64,000 nucleotides of DNA from Arenicola marina. Its lineage: Eukaryota; Annelida; Polychaeta; Arenicolidae. Below the pieces are notes generated by a model. It saw only the letters and a program-made list of their open reading frames with translations, was not told where the DNA came from and made no database searches. Below are positions 23,074 through 35,939 of this stretch, one piece after another. The position numbers and the translations under genes were made by a program. Where the stretch lies: the NCBI GenBank assembly GCA_964019135.1, contig OZ025260.1, forward strand, positions 36,623,373-36,687,372. Reading direction: 5' to 3'. Positions within the stretch are counted from its first letter, which is position 1. Each line of letters opens with the position of its first letter.

Positions 23074-23668
23074 TGTAAAATACAGATGACAATAACAGCT
23101 CCGGTCTGGAGGCTGGCTGTGAAGGGTATCTCTATTGACGTCCGCTTCATCACATCGCCACAATAACGGCTGTATGACAATATTGGAATGTTATTCACAA
23201 TTCATATACATAAGGACGATGTCAATGACCCCACATAAATATATTAGTGGGAGTAGAGAATTCCTAAACTATATTCAGACATTAAACGCTAAATCTAACA
23301 TCATATAAATGATGTCAGTAAATTAAACACATCAATCTAGCACTGATATCAATCCATCATATCAATCCATCATATCAATCCATCATATCAATCCATCATA
23401 TCAATCCATCATATCAATCAAACACATCAATCAAACACATCAATCAAACACATCAATCAAACACATCAATCAAACACATCTTACATATTACTTCAGTACA
23501 AGTATCGTGAAATGTTATTCATTCATACACATTATCTGACCGAGCGATAAAATACCGACGAGATCCATCAAGTTAAATTCCCCTTAAATCCCTCTTCCTA
23601 CTTCCACTTACCTGTAAAATACAGATGACAATAACAGCTCCGGTCTGGAGGCTGACTGTGAAGGGTAT
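23074..23668. repeat. 57-bp direct duplication flanking about 480 bp
   Basis: 23074-23130 and 23612-23668 share ctgtaaaatacagatgacaa and the following bases to gtgaagggtat, with one mismatch in about 57. The interval contains a 13-bp minisatellite. Whether this is a segmental duplication or the ends of a small element cannot be decided. Confidence 0.8.
23345..23480. repeat. 13-bp minisatellite with a switch of unit
   Basis: About five copies of atatcaatccatc are followed without a break by about five copies of aaacacatcaatc. Both are 13 bp long and share atcaatc, so one probably arose from the other within the array. Confidence 0.9.
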
Positions 23669-24339
23669 GTCTTGACCACCCAAGGGCAACGCTTTATATT
23701 ACCCATGAAGAAATGGGATGGACATACTCGGCACAGGAGTGGCACAGCCTAGGAGTGGAACATTGGACCAATGAGAAATAAGTACAGCGGAATAAAGGGG
23801 GGTGGGGATAGAAAGAGATATCGACAACAGATACGAGAATGATCAAGAAAGGGATGGGGTCCGCTATAGTGAAATCGATCACCACGTGTCGGAACTGACC
23901 GCAGCAAGAAATATACACGCAACTCACAAAATCTGGACCGGCGAAAAGCGGCCCGCAAAGAACTCGACCGTAAAGCTCACACATCACCCACACAGGCATT
24001 TTCACGCCTTCTACAGGTCTTTTTATGACCCGGCAGCACATCGCGCGAGTGAGATTATCCCGGGAAGGGGGGTGGGGGAGGGTAGCCAAGCAGGTTTACC
24101 GCCAAAATGCCTCCCCCCCCCCCCCCCGGGTTACAAGTTTTAAAATTACCTGGCCTATATGGTTGCGCTATGATGTCAAAATGTGCACATTGTGAAACCA
24201 AAAGAAAACAGGACGGGCCTCCCCTTTCCCCTGAGCTCTGTCAACCCTGATGGACAACAGTGGGTATCTATACTAATACAATGAAGCTGTCTGTCCCACT
24301 ATGCCGCGGCATGCAAGAGCCCATTGGCTTCAGCAGCCG

Positions 24340-24525
24340 CCTTCCCAGCCGACACATAACGTTTTTAGAACCTTTTTATAACTTTTTTTTTGGTTTTTAT
24401 TTGGTTATAATAAATCATAACGTTTTTATGACCATATAAAAACGTTTTAGGTGTAATACTTTTCAGGCTCGTAATTTAACACGTTTTTCTGCGGTTTAAA
24501 GAACGTTTTGTGATCTGGAAAATTG
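24340..24525. mobile_element. AACGTTTT-rich MITE-like fragment
   Basis: Starts cccagccgacacataacgtt and continues with many short aacgtttt/aaaacgtt words in both orientations. The complement of the end near 37930 (cccagctaacaataaaacg) starts the same way, so the two are likely the same family. It abuts the 5' side of the LINE fragment. Confidence 0.55.
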
Positions 24526-27500
24526 AGGTGCCGAAAAGACGTTTTTGTCGATGCAAAATCACGTTTCAAACTAAATGATTCACAAGATGAAAATAAGACA
24601 TCACTTGAAAGTGAAGACAGTGGATACAGTCAAAGTATCGGTGGACACACATCCCAAACAAACAAATCACTGTTAGACCTAGTGATAAACCATGGATGTC
24701 TACACATATAAGGTTCTTACTAAGCAAACGTGATAAACTGTATAGAAGACACAAACAATCGCCATCCTCTGTACTGTATGAAGAATATCGCCACGTGCGT
24801 ACAGAAGCTAGGGCCAGTATGTCACGACGTGAACAAAAAAGGTCTCAATGCTCATTAATAATAACAATATTTAATATGACATAATATTGGCAATGTATAC
24901 CTTAGATACAATGGGGTGTTATATTTGCACGGTTTAGCATGGTTTGGGGCAAAGTCATAGTCACTCTCCTGACTGCTTCTGGGCAGCAGTGATGTGTCGG
25001 GGTGGATCACCGACTCCAGTTATGACGACGCCGACCGGAAACAGGGAAACTGCTGTCGACCTTCTAGATGGCTGTTGGTGGACTGTCGCGGCACTGTCAT
25101 CATCGACGAACGGAGATACCACCCTACTACAAAGGGGCGTCTCCAGGCGGAGCGGTGATAGAGTCCACTGGTGATAGCGCTACCATCCCGCACAGTATGC
25201 ACCTGCTGACGCCTGTCTCGTCTTCAGCAGATGACGACTGCGGAACACTGCATGGGACTTCAGCTGACGTAGACGGTGTTTATGCGATCTGGAATGCCCA
25301 CAGGAAACGGCAGAGTCCAGAAGCTACAAAGACGTAGCAGCCTAGCGCCCTAAACTCCGAAGCGCTCGTAGGGATAGTCTTGACGACATCGGATGTTCTG
25401 TCGTCGCCTGTCCTGAGGTAGTCTGTCCACTCCGATGTGGATGCAGTACTTATACCGACGGCCACTCCCATGATAAACGCACCATCGACCGCACTGAGCT
25501 AATCATTAGCGGCCGCTGAGCATATGGCCACTCCCCAAACGATTTCACCATCGACCGATTTGAGCAACTCAACAGTCACCACTGAGTTTAAGAAACTGAC
25601 ATTACAAATGGAGTAAACTGGTAACCAAGTTTATGACACAGTATTAATGAAGCTAAAACCTTGTATCACTCAAGACTTTTGGGTAGACTACAGGATCCCA
25701 GCCTATCTGGAAAAGAGTATCATAAACTGTGTAAATGTTTCCTCTTTGGGAAAACTATAACCGGGATACCTCCCATTATTGACCAAGGGGTAGTCCACGC
25801 CTCCCCGCTGGCAAAGGCATCTGCCCTCAATGAATACTTCGCTGGAAATTCCACTCTAGCCGAACCCCCAGAGGGGTTTGCGTTGCCTCCCTTGTCTTTT
25901 AAAACCGATTATCGAATTACTGAAATTTGCTTCACCCCTGTGAAAGTATATTCTGTCCTGAAGCAGCTCCAGATTAATAAGGCTTGTGGTCCAGATCTAA
26001 TTGGTAATAGAATTCTCAAAGAAACTGCTGAGGTAATGGCCAAACCGCTTTCCGACTTATTTAACAAGTCGATGCAATCCTGTTCTTTTCCTTCTACTTG
26101 GAAGATCGCCAACGTAATACCGGTCTTTAAGAAATCTAATAGACAACATAAAGAAAATTATCGTCCTATATCGTTACTGTCTTGTGTCGGTAAAGTTATG
26201 GAGAGGATTATATTTAACGAATTGTATGAATACTGTGTGGCTTGCGGGCTCCTAACATGGCGTAACGCCGGGTTTAAAAAGAACGAGTCCACAACTAATC
26301 AGCTGCTTTACCTGGTGCAACAGATTTATAAGGGCCTAGAAGCCAACGAAGATGTTCTCCTAGTTTTTTAGATGTATCCAAAGCTTTCGACAGAGTGTAC
26401 CACTATGGACTATTACACAAGCTGGAGTCTTTTGGAATCTGCGGAACACTGTTACAATGGTTCCACAGCTATCTTACTGGTCGATCGCAAAGGGTGGTAA
26501 TTAGCGGGACTCATTCAGAATGGAAAGAAATTAACTCGGGTGTTCCCCAAGGTTCGATTTTGGGACCTCTTTTGTATCTTATATTTGCTAACGATCTCGT
26601 GGACGATTTGAAGTATGACCCATTCCTATTCGCAGACGACACTTCTTTACTCAAGGCTCTTCAGACCCCTGCTGATGTAGACCTGGTTAACGAAGACTTG
26701 CGTCGCATTGCAAATTGGGGAGCTCAGTGGCGTGTTCAGTTCAATGCTAGTAAAACTAAATACATGCTAATAAGCAAAAAGATTGACACACCGACTGACA
26801 TTGCTTTACTCTTCGATGGAACCCCCATTGAGCGAGTGTCTAGCCACTGCCACTTAGGCATGTGGCTAACCGATACCATGTCATGGGGAAAGCATATCTT
26901 GGAAGTAACTGCCAAAGCTTCAAGGGCTGCGAATCTCTTGAGAAAAATATCTCGAACTGTTGATAGAAAGGCTAAGCTCTTCATGTACAAATCCTATGTA
27001 AGACCCCAGCTGGAATATAGCTGCGCTGTCTATGGAGGGAACTTGACAAAAGATCAGGCGAACTTGCTCGAACAGGTCCAGCGCCACTGTCTACTTGGCG
27101 TCACGAACGCCTATCGTCATACATCTCAGGAAAAGTTGCTCCATGAAACGGGAATCGAACCGATGTCCATTCGACGTCGATACTTTGCTCTCTGCCATCT
27201 GCACAAAATAATTCATGGCTCAACCCCCCATATCTCCGAAGCCTATATTGCCGCCCTTTGTCAGAGATGTCTCTTCACATTTCTTGCGCAACTCAAACGA
27301 TCTCGCCATTCCTAGGACCACCAAGACTTATGTCAAACAATCGTTTTTCTGGTATGCGTCCAGCCTTTGGAACTCTCTCCCAAGCGATACGAAACATTCA
27401 GTTACCCATGATGCATTCAGAACCAAGCTTAAACGCTCCCATCCTTACAAACATAACAAACTGTATGATATCACCAATAACCGCGGTTCGGTGCAGCATG

Positions 27501-27990
27501 CCCGCATGAGGATGGGACTCAGTGCTCTAAACTCCCATCGCAAGAAAATTAATTTTATTGACTTTGACGATTGCGAAACGAAACCTGAAAATTCGGTTCA
27601 TTTCTTTCTGAAGTGTCCCCAACTTGTTGCTCAACGTGCCAGGCTATTGGGAGCGATGGGTCCACTGTTCTCGGATTCAAACTTGCATATTACTTTACCA
27701 CCTTTGTCAAAACGCGACACCAATGATCTCGATTTAATACTCTTGTATGGAAGTGACCTCCTCCCGTATGAATGTAATGTTGAACTGTTTGAATTAATCC
27801 ATACTTACATACTCGACAGCAAGCGTTTTTGAATATAAATAAAGAAATCTGTTCATCAATAACATGTATATTTTTCCCAGGCTTCATCACTTTTGTACAT
27901 TTACCAAGAGGTGAGCATTCACATGTTTTGTACGTTGTTGCAAACCTTTATAAAGAAATAAAGCTTATATAAAAAAATAAAAAAAAGTAT
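24526..27990 (+). mobile_element. Decayed CR1/Jockey-like LINE
   Basis: Plus-strand non-LTR retrotransposon remnant. 24540-24850 resembles the end of an endonuclease domain and the linker to RT (SKRDKLYRRHKQSPSS). 24885-25620 has no LINE similarity that I can see and may be unrelated inserted DNA. RT runs from 25661 to about 27000. A C-terminal region follows, with the NSLP motif near 27370 and a C...HFFLKC cysteine/histidine motif near 27570-27615. The frame ends with a TGA near 27832, followed by aataaa signals and an A-rich tail at 27940-27990. At least two single-base frameshifts inactivate it. Confidence 0.88.
25661..27832 (+). pseudogene. LINE reverse transcriptase and C-terminal region, frameshifted
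   Basis: Frame 1 (25661-26371) gives the RT N-terminal part, with NKACGPDLIGNRIL and ENYRPISLLSCVGKVMERI. It stops where a T run is one base short just before DVSKAFDRV. Frame 2 (to 27315) gives NSGVPQGSILGPLLYL and the catalytic FADD motif near 26630. A second shift near 27255 moves to frame 3, which encodes the C-terminal part ending DSKRF. Catalytic residues survive but no complete protein can be made. The order of motifs matches CR1/Jockey-type LINEs; the exact clade needs a phylogeny. Confidence 0.88.
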
Positions 27991-28329
27991 CGGTGAGCAA
28001 CAGATTCCTGGAAAGAGCCGCATGAAGACTGTCTGCTGAAACTGCGCCTGTTAACTCATAGCAACTAACCCCGCCCACCCCCCCCCCCCCAACCCCCCCG
28101 GCCGCGACTGGACATGATTCAAGATGGTTGCAAACGTCCACTCGTTGCTGCATATATTGTATATAGTCAAATAAGGGTCTAGAAGCGGTAAATGGCGACA
28201 AGCGACACATGTATATTTAAAAAATCGACATTCGACATTGACCCCCAAACGCAGGCACTGAGGATCTGAAAAAGCTTCGATACGGAGAGTGGCATTTTAG
28301 AGAAAAAAACGACACGGAAAAAGGCGATG

Positions 28330-28475
28330 CGGCACGTCATGAAAATCGACATTTGACACTGTAAATTTAGAAAAATCGACATTTGACACTGCAAAATGTG
28401 AAAAATCGACATTTGACACTGCAAAATGTGAAAAATCGACATTTGACACTGCGAAGTTTGAAAAATCGACGCTGG
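28330..28475. repeat. 30-bp minisatellite, about 4.5 copies
   Basis: Unit gaaaaatcgacatttgacac followed by tgcaaaatgt. Three near-perfect copies at 28370-28460 are flanked by decayed ones. Confidence 0.92.
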
Positions 28476-28786
28476 ACACGGGCCTTCCAGCCAAGTAGCT
28501 GCACTTGGTCCACATTTATTTTCACCAAAGCCCCAATCGTGTTGGGTGTTGGGACATATGTTTCCGTTTTAAATGTGTTCGTCTGCCGTAATGCGAGGTC
28601 TGTCCACTTGAACTGAAAAGAATTGAACTATGGAAGAAGGAATATGCCCAATCGATATCGATCAGAAAAAGATCGGATGTAATTAGGGACCTCTCTCTCC
28701 TAGCTTACACCAGACATCGGCCCCTTTATAAGGTTGATGATTATCGTTCATCAGACACAAAATATCATGGACGCTTGCATAGGTAA

Positions 28787-31700
28787 TGCCTTTACATTTC
28801 CTAACATCGGCAACACCCATTTTCCGTCATTTGGGGTCGGTGGCCTAGCTTAAACATGTGGGAAAAGGAAAACCTACATAATCATATGGTTCACCTTCAA
28901 ATGACCACGGCGCCCTTCATATTGTAGATATGAACTTCTGGTTACTTTTAGCGCTCTTGCCATGCTCTGGCCGTGTAAACTTTCTATATTACTCTCCCTA
29001 ACTTTCATTTTAAACTTACGTAAACAAGCCAAATTGTTATCATAAAAAAAAATACATATTTTCACTTGCAGAGACGTCAAATACCTCCAAATGGGTCGAA
29101 ACTCATCTGCAAATGTGTTAAACATACACGATGGTTGGCTTTACTACAACAATCGACAAAAACATTTACAAAAAATATCTTTACTATAGCCATAAAGAGC
29201 AAAGACGCTACTTAACAGCCAAAATCAATGTTTTGGCGGGAAAATTTGAATTCGTGATTTTTGGACTTTTTTTCATCATATCCGTTTGTACCCTCTAGGT
29301 AGTGATATAATACGACTCCCGAGCTTTCTTTTCGTGTATTTATAATATCCAGACGATCATTATTTCTTACCGAACGCGTCATAAATTGTCAATCATTTTG
29401 ATCATTTTGCTCTCTATTTCTCTTTTCAAGGTCAAATCGCGTCCCATTTCAATCGATATTGTTCTGATCGATATTCATCCATACACTGCAGTCAATTTGG
29501 CATAGTTCTCACTCAAACCCCGTACCAAACGGACTTTTTATAGTGGCGAACGACACATTTAATAGGCTAGGGGGGCGTCAAATTACCATAGGCATGCAAC
29601 AACTTCCAACAATTCTTGACAAAAATTTTCACCTTGGTATGAATTTCACCTTCGAGTATGTTAATAACCTTGACCTATTACATGACATACTCGAAGGACA
29701 ACTTCCAAGGTCGGTGGTAAGGGTACGAAAACATGGCAAAATGTCTTTTTAATGCATATTGCGACCCCATTTTGTACAGTTGACTGTGACCTCATTTTTA
29801 ATAAGATAAGAGCCGAAATACACACATTTGCCAGTCAGAAACTATTATTATACATGTAGTCTGAAATTAGATATCTAACCGACTTACTCTAGCTACAATA
29901 ACTCATTTTTCATCAAAATATACACTTTTTTAGACTATTTCTATATATTGACAAAACTTGACCTTTTGGCTATTCATCTAATTTCCTCTAACTTCACATT
30001 TTCTGAACGAGAACATGCAAAGACAGTTTTCTGTCAACAATATACAAAGATAACTTCATTTCCCTCACAATTAGGGCCTTTTCATTTCCTAATATCGGCA
30101 ACACCCATTTTCTACGATTTGGGATGGGTGGCCCAGCTTAAAACACCAGGGAAAATGAAAACTTACATAACCATAGGGGCGACCTTCAAATGACCACGGC
30201 ACCCTTAATATTGTAGATAGAAACTTCTGGTTACCTTTAGCGCTCTTGCCATGCTCTTGCCGTGTATGCTTTCTATGTCACTCTCCCTAACTTTTATTTT
30301 AAACTTACGTAAACAAACCAATTTGTCATCATAAAAAAAATACATTTTTTCATCTGCAGAGACGTCAAATACCTCCAAATGGGTCGAAACTCATCTGCAA
30401 ATGTGTTAAACATACACGATGGTGGGCTTTACTACAACAATCGACAAAAACATTTGCAAAAAATATCTTTACTATAGCCATAAAGAGCAAAGACGCTACT
30501 TAACAGCCAAAATCAATGTTTTGGCGGGAAAATTTGAATTCGTGATTTTAGGACTTTTTTTCATCATATCAGTTTGTACCCTCTAGGTAGTGATATAATA
30601 CGACTCCCGAGCTTTCTTTTCGTGTATTTATAATATCCAGACGATCATTATTTCTTACCGAACGCGTCATAAATTGTCAGCCATTTTGATCATTTTGCTC
30701 TCTATTTCTCTTTTCAAAGTCAAATCGCGTCCCATTTCAATCGATATTGTTCTGATCGATATTCATCCATACACTGCAGTCAATTTGGCATAGTTCTCAC
30801 TCAAACCCCGTACCAAACGGACTTTTTATAGTGGCGAACGACACATTTAATAGGCTAGGGGGGCGTCAAATTACCCTAGGCATGCAACAACTTCCAACAA
30901 TTCTTGACAAAAATTTTCACCTTGGTATGAATTTCACCTTCGAGTATGTTAATAACCTTGACCTATTACATGACATACTCGAAGGACAATTTCCAAGGTC
31001 GGTGGTAAGGGTACGAAAACATGGCAAAATGTCTTTTTAATGCATATTGCGACCCCTTTTTTGTACAGTTGACTGTGACCTCATTTTTAATAAGATAAGA
31101 GCCGAAATACACACATTTGCCACTCAGAAACTATTATTATACATGTAGTCTGAAATTAGATATCTAACCGACTTACTCTAGCTACAATAACGCATTTTCC
31201 ATCAAAATATACACTTTTTTAGACTATTTCTATACATTGACAAAACTTGACCTTTTGGCTTTTCATCTTTCCTCTAACTTCACATTTTCTGAACGAGAAC
31301 ATGCAAAGACAGTTTTCTGTCAACAATATACAAAGATAACTTCATTTCCCTCACAATTAGGGCCTTTTCATTTCCTAATATCGGCAACACCCATTTTCTA
31401 CGATTTGGGATGGGTGGCCCAGCTTAAAACACCAGGGAAAATGAAAACTTACATAGCCATAGGGGCGACCTTCAAATGACCACGGCACCCTTAATATTGT
31501 AGATAGAAACTTCTGGTTACCTTTAGCGCTCTTGCCATCCTCTTGCCGTGTATGCTTTCTATGTCACTCTCCCTAACTTTTATTTTAAACTTACGTAAAC
31601 AAACCAATTTGTCATCATAAAAAAAAAAAAAAATTCACTTGCAGAGACGTTAAATACCTCCAAATGGGTCGAAACTCATCTGCAAATGTGTTAAACATAC

Positions 31701-32320
31701 ACGATGGTGGGCTTTACTACAACAATCGACAAAAACATTTGCAAAAAATATCTTTACTATAGCCATAAAGAGCAAAGACGCTACTTAACAGCCAAAATCA
31801 ATGTTTTGGCGGGAAAATTTGAATTCGTGATTTTAGGATTTTTTTTCATCATATCAGTTTGTACCCTCTAGGTAGTGATATAATACGACTCCCGAGCTTT
31901 CTTTTCGTGTATTTATAATATCCAGACGATCATTATTTCCTACCGAACGCGTCATAAATTGTCGACCATTTTGATCATTTTGGTCTATATTTCTCTTTTC
32001 AAGGTCAAATCGCGTCCCATTTCAATCGATATTGTTCTGATCGATATTCATCCATACACTGCAGTCAATTTGGCATAGTTCTCACTCAAACCCTGTGCCA
32101 AACGGACTTTTTATAGTGGCGAATGACACATTTAATAGGCTAGGGGGGCGTCAAATTACCCTGGCATGCACAAATTCCTACAATTCTTGACAAAAATTTT
32201 CACCTTGGTATGACGTTCACCTTCGAGTATGTTTGTAATCTAGCTTGACCTGTTGCATGACATACTCGAAGGACAACCTCTAAGGTCGATGGCAAGGGTG
32301 CGAAAACATGGCAATATTGT
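28787..32320. repeat. Large tandem repeat, unit 1.29 kb, about 2.7 copies
   Basis: Copies start near 28787, 30075 and 31363. Measured offsets are 1288 bp (29649 to 30937) and 1283 bp. The second and third copies are almost identical over most of their length; the first 150 bp of copy 1 is more diverged. The third copy breaks off at about 32315. No long frame exists: the longest shared open frames are 69-81 codons (for example starting at 29543 and 30831) and look incidental. Each unit holds aataggctaggggggcgtca and a conserved inverted repeat. AT-rich, satellite-like, of unknown origin. Confidence 0.93.
29649..29697. repeat. Conserved hairpin in the 1.29-kb repeat (copy 1 of 3)
   Basis: Arms ccttcgagtatgt and acatactcgaagg, 13 bp and perfect, with a loop of about 23 bases. 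The same arms recur at 30937-30985 and 32220-32272. The loop differs in the third copy while the stem is unchanged. Confidence 0.85.
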
Positions 32321-32324
32321 ATAT

Positions 32325-33635
32325 TAGTGTTTTAATGTATGATTGTTTGCATATGCATTGATTAAGTTATTACATATGTCATGTGCAGTTTTTACCTTTG
32401 GGGACCCTCCGTACCCCTCCCAGTGTGCACACACCATACATTCCACGTGATTTACTCGGCACCACCGACGTTCCACAAATATTTCACGTTCATTTTGTAT
32501 ACAAGAATTCAACGTGAACAAATCACACGTATTCCACGTGATTTATACCTAGAAACAAGCCAGAGTGGTGCCAGCGCCAAATGTTGACAGACCTTTTTGT
32601 CATATTTCAATTTTGGTTGAATCATTTAAAGTAATATAATATTACTAGTAGAACTGCACCCAACTAACATTGGGTCAATACCGGCACATTGGCAGATTAC
32701 CAATTCATGTTAATTCATGTTAAAGAGTAACGACGCCGAGAGACTCAAACACGGTTCCGCGGTGTGACATGCGAAAGTGTCCCCCCAGGCCCCGGGCCCC
32801 ATGCGCAGGTGCCCCCCCCCCATCCCTACGTAAAACACATAGGGTAATATGTAGACCCTCTTCGCCCATGTTTTCGAACGGTGCCACAAATACAGGGGGA
32901 TATCTCCGCATGGGGTCAATCCCGCATACCACACATGCGGAGAATAGATCTTTCCACGTGCATGTGCCCTGGAACATGATGACGCTCCCTCCCCCCTCCC
33001 CCTCCATCACAACCTCCACACCAACCCACTGTCCCTTGAATGACTGGGAGAGACGCTAAATTGCGGCCAATCATGCACCTCCATGCAGCGGAAGTGGTGA
33101 CCTCCTTAGAAGCTATTGGGTGGGAGAAAAGCTTGCGGTCGCGCCGGGCTTCCAAATGTTTTGGCGGCAGATGTCGTCGGTGGTTTGGAGAAAAGAGCCT
33201 GGATATTTTACGCACAGTTTTAGAAGTTTCGTCTACAGAAAACTTATGGTGAGTAAACAATGATGGAGAGAGCCAGTTGATATTATAAGCTTACATAATG
33301 TGAATGTGCCGTTATAAAAGAATATATTATATACATGTATATGTCTATGGACAGGCTCGGTATCTTGCCCTGGAAAATGTTTGAGAGTGTTTAAAACATT
33401 ATTTTCTTGTCGGTGGTGCATGCCTAATAACGGGACCACAGTCTTCTTGCGAATCATGATTGTTGTTGTAGCCATAGCATAGATCGTTCACTACAATATT
33501 CGTCTTAATGAGTGGTAAAATCCGGCTAGCGCCGAACTTTTGTGCCTCACAGACACCGGTATGCATGCGGAAAGTAGGTCACATGCGTCTCCTCTGGATC
33601 GGTTAAGCCGAGTCCAGTCTCCTCCACAGCCCCCC
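32325..33635. other. Unique sequence, no gene identified
   Basis: Holds cacgtg/ttccacgtgatt words around 32440-32550, a C-tract near 32812 and only short open frames. I recognise nothing in it. Confidence 0.4.
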
Positions 33636-35931
33636 ACTGGCACTATGGCACGCCAAACACGACTTTGTTGCGTGTTTTTTTTGTTGGGTGTCAAAATCCA
33701 TTCGTCGATGCGTGTTTTTCATTCGCTGATGCGTGTTTTTCATTCGCCGATGCTTGTTTTTCATTCGGCGTTGCGTGTTTTCATCCGTCGAGGCATACTT
33801 TCATTCGTCGATGCTTGTTTTCATTCGTCGATGCTTGTTTTCATTCGTCGATGCTTGTTTTCATTCGTCGATGCTTGTTTTCATTCGTCTTGTTTTCATT
33901 CGTCGATGCTTGTTTTCATTCGTCGATGCTTGTTTTCATTCGTCGTTGCATACTTTCATTCGTCGAGGCATACTTTCATTCGTCGATGCTTGTTTTCATT
34001 CGTCGAGGCATACTTTCATTCGTCGACGCTTGTTTTCATTCGTCTGGACCAGTATTTTCATATTTTACTTTTTAAGAAAGTGTCTTTTTTATGCGTAACT
34101 TAGTAATTTGTTGATTGCAATGTTACTTTTTCTAATCCTGTGCACAACTGTGCTTTGACTAGCTAGAGGCAGTATACTTGGAATATAGCATACATATTAT
34201 GTGATGTTATTAAGCCAAACTTTCTGATGACCTGTATGTCAATCCTGCGGGCATCTTTGTCTATTATATCTCAAACATAGCAGGCAGTTATGTGCCAGTC
34301 TATTTGATTAATATTGATAAAGTATCTATTAATTTTATGATTTAACTTTGTATTTATTTTACAATGGGCCTATATAAGGCCATATGTATCAATAAAGTAT
34401 CCTGTTCACCTTACCTGCTTTGTTATTTTCTGATTTCACACATACTTAGCAGTAGTATATTTACTTGTAGTTTGGTAAGTTCATCAGGATGTTTGAATTT
34501 AATGAAAATGTTGAATCTAAGAAATCGAATTTATATTCAGAAATACTTTCTTTTTAGAAATAAAATACATATGTTAGATGTATATGCATATTGACGTATA
34601 CACTTTATGATAAATGCACTCGAAGTTTACTGAACACAGTTCAAGTTCATGTTCAAGAATCCCTATATGGGGGGGGGGGGCTATATGTGCGGTTAAAAAT
34701 ATTCTTGTTAAAAATTCTCAATAAATAAGTTAACCGCATATAGCCTAGCTGATTCTGAGCCACCTCTAAAGTTTCCATTTTAGTCTAATTATGTTTGTTT
34801 AAGTTTGCTGACCAATAGTACCTAGCAATATTGTAATCAATAGCTCATTTTGCCTAAGTTGCCTTCATATTTTCTGGCCGTATGGCCCCCGTTGTTTCAC
34901 GCACGGACGTGGTGACTTCAACATGTGCAAGCGTAGCATGACTTGCTGTAGTGAACCGCGGCCAGAAATGCCCGTGGGGGCGATAATAGGCATAATTGCA
35001 CTAAAATCGACTTTCGTGTCCCGCAAAGGCTCACCGAAGTTATAATTGCGGGCAATTATATGTTTTAGTGTCCACATGTAATCAACAATGTAAATCTGCG
35101 CGAAAATGTGCATGCAAATGCTGATCAGAATATATCTAAGTCATGCATCGGGAGTCTAATCTTTACAAAATTGCCTGTCCTGGGGATTTCGACCGCCATT
35201 TCAAGTGAGAAATACGGCTTTATAGACTTTATATGGGGAGCTCTTCTCGAATTTGATAGAGTAGTCTTTTCGCAGTATTTTTTGGGTCGAGTTTGACTGG
35301 AAATTACGTTTCATAGAGGGTCAATCGAAAGCATCTAAGGAAACTGTTTGGATAATCGGTCTTCTGTTAAGCATTCCCCAAAAGGATTTTTCAAATGTTG
35401 ATACCTTAGTGGAAATATAGACAAAAAGTCAACACCACCGAAAACCAATTTATCGAAGCGAGCGCGTATAAGGCGAAAAAATGTAACCACACATGCGCAT
35501 GGGTCGAGTCTTCCAACCCCCCCTGCCATCAGCCCATAGTTCTTGAAACGGAAGCCATCAAGAAAACTACGCAAATGTTTCTCTGTTTCTGGGGATCATC
35601 TATTTTCTCGGTAAAACGCCACGTTTTGTCCTCCACTCGCTAGGTGGCAGGCAAGTTTCTAGTGAAATTTGACACCAACGAATGAAAGTATGCAACGACG
35701 AATGAAAACAAGCATCGACGAATGAAAACAAGCATCGACGAATGAAAGTATGCCTCGACGAATGAAAACAAGCATCGACGAATAAAAAGACGTAACGCCG
35801 AATGAAAAACAAGCATCGGCGAATGAAAAAACATGCATCAACGAATGAAAAACACGCATTGACGAATGGATTTTGACACCCAACAAAAGAAACACGCAAC
35901 AAAGTCGTGTTTGGCGTGCCATATGGCACTG
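33636..35931. mobile_element. Foldback element with 20-bp tandem-repeat arms
   Basis: The left arm (33636-34045) starts ctggcactatggcacgccaa and then has about 18 copies of ttttcattcgtcgatgcttg and variants. The right arm (35679-35931) is the inverted counterpart, fewer units of aatgaaaacaagcatcgacg, ending in ttggcgtgccatatggcact. Between them lie 1.63 kb of unique AT-rich DNA with no transposase that I recognise. Long inverted ends made of short tandem repeats are the hallmark of Foldback (Drosophila) and TU (sea urchin) elements. The arms have different unit numbers, as expected for such unstable repeats. Confidence 0.85.
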
Positions 35932-35939
35932 CGTGCACG

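Noticed and set aside
23694..24143. Overlapping frames of 113 and 131 codons on opposite strands
   Set aside because: Neither has recognisable motifs or splice partners, and they shadow each other.
29543..31479. Repeated 69- and 81-codon frames in the 1.29-kb repeat
   Set aside because: They recur only because the DNA is duplicated. The third copy does not keep them and no domain is visible.
33540..34103. FSFVDACFHSS-type frames over the foldback arm and its inverted copy at 35600-35944
   Set aside because: These are translations of the 20-bp tandem unit in several frames.
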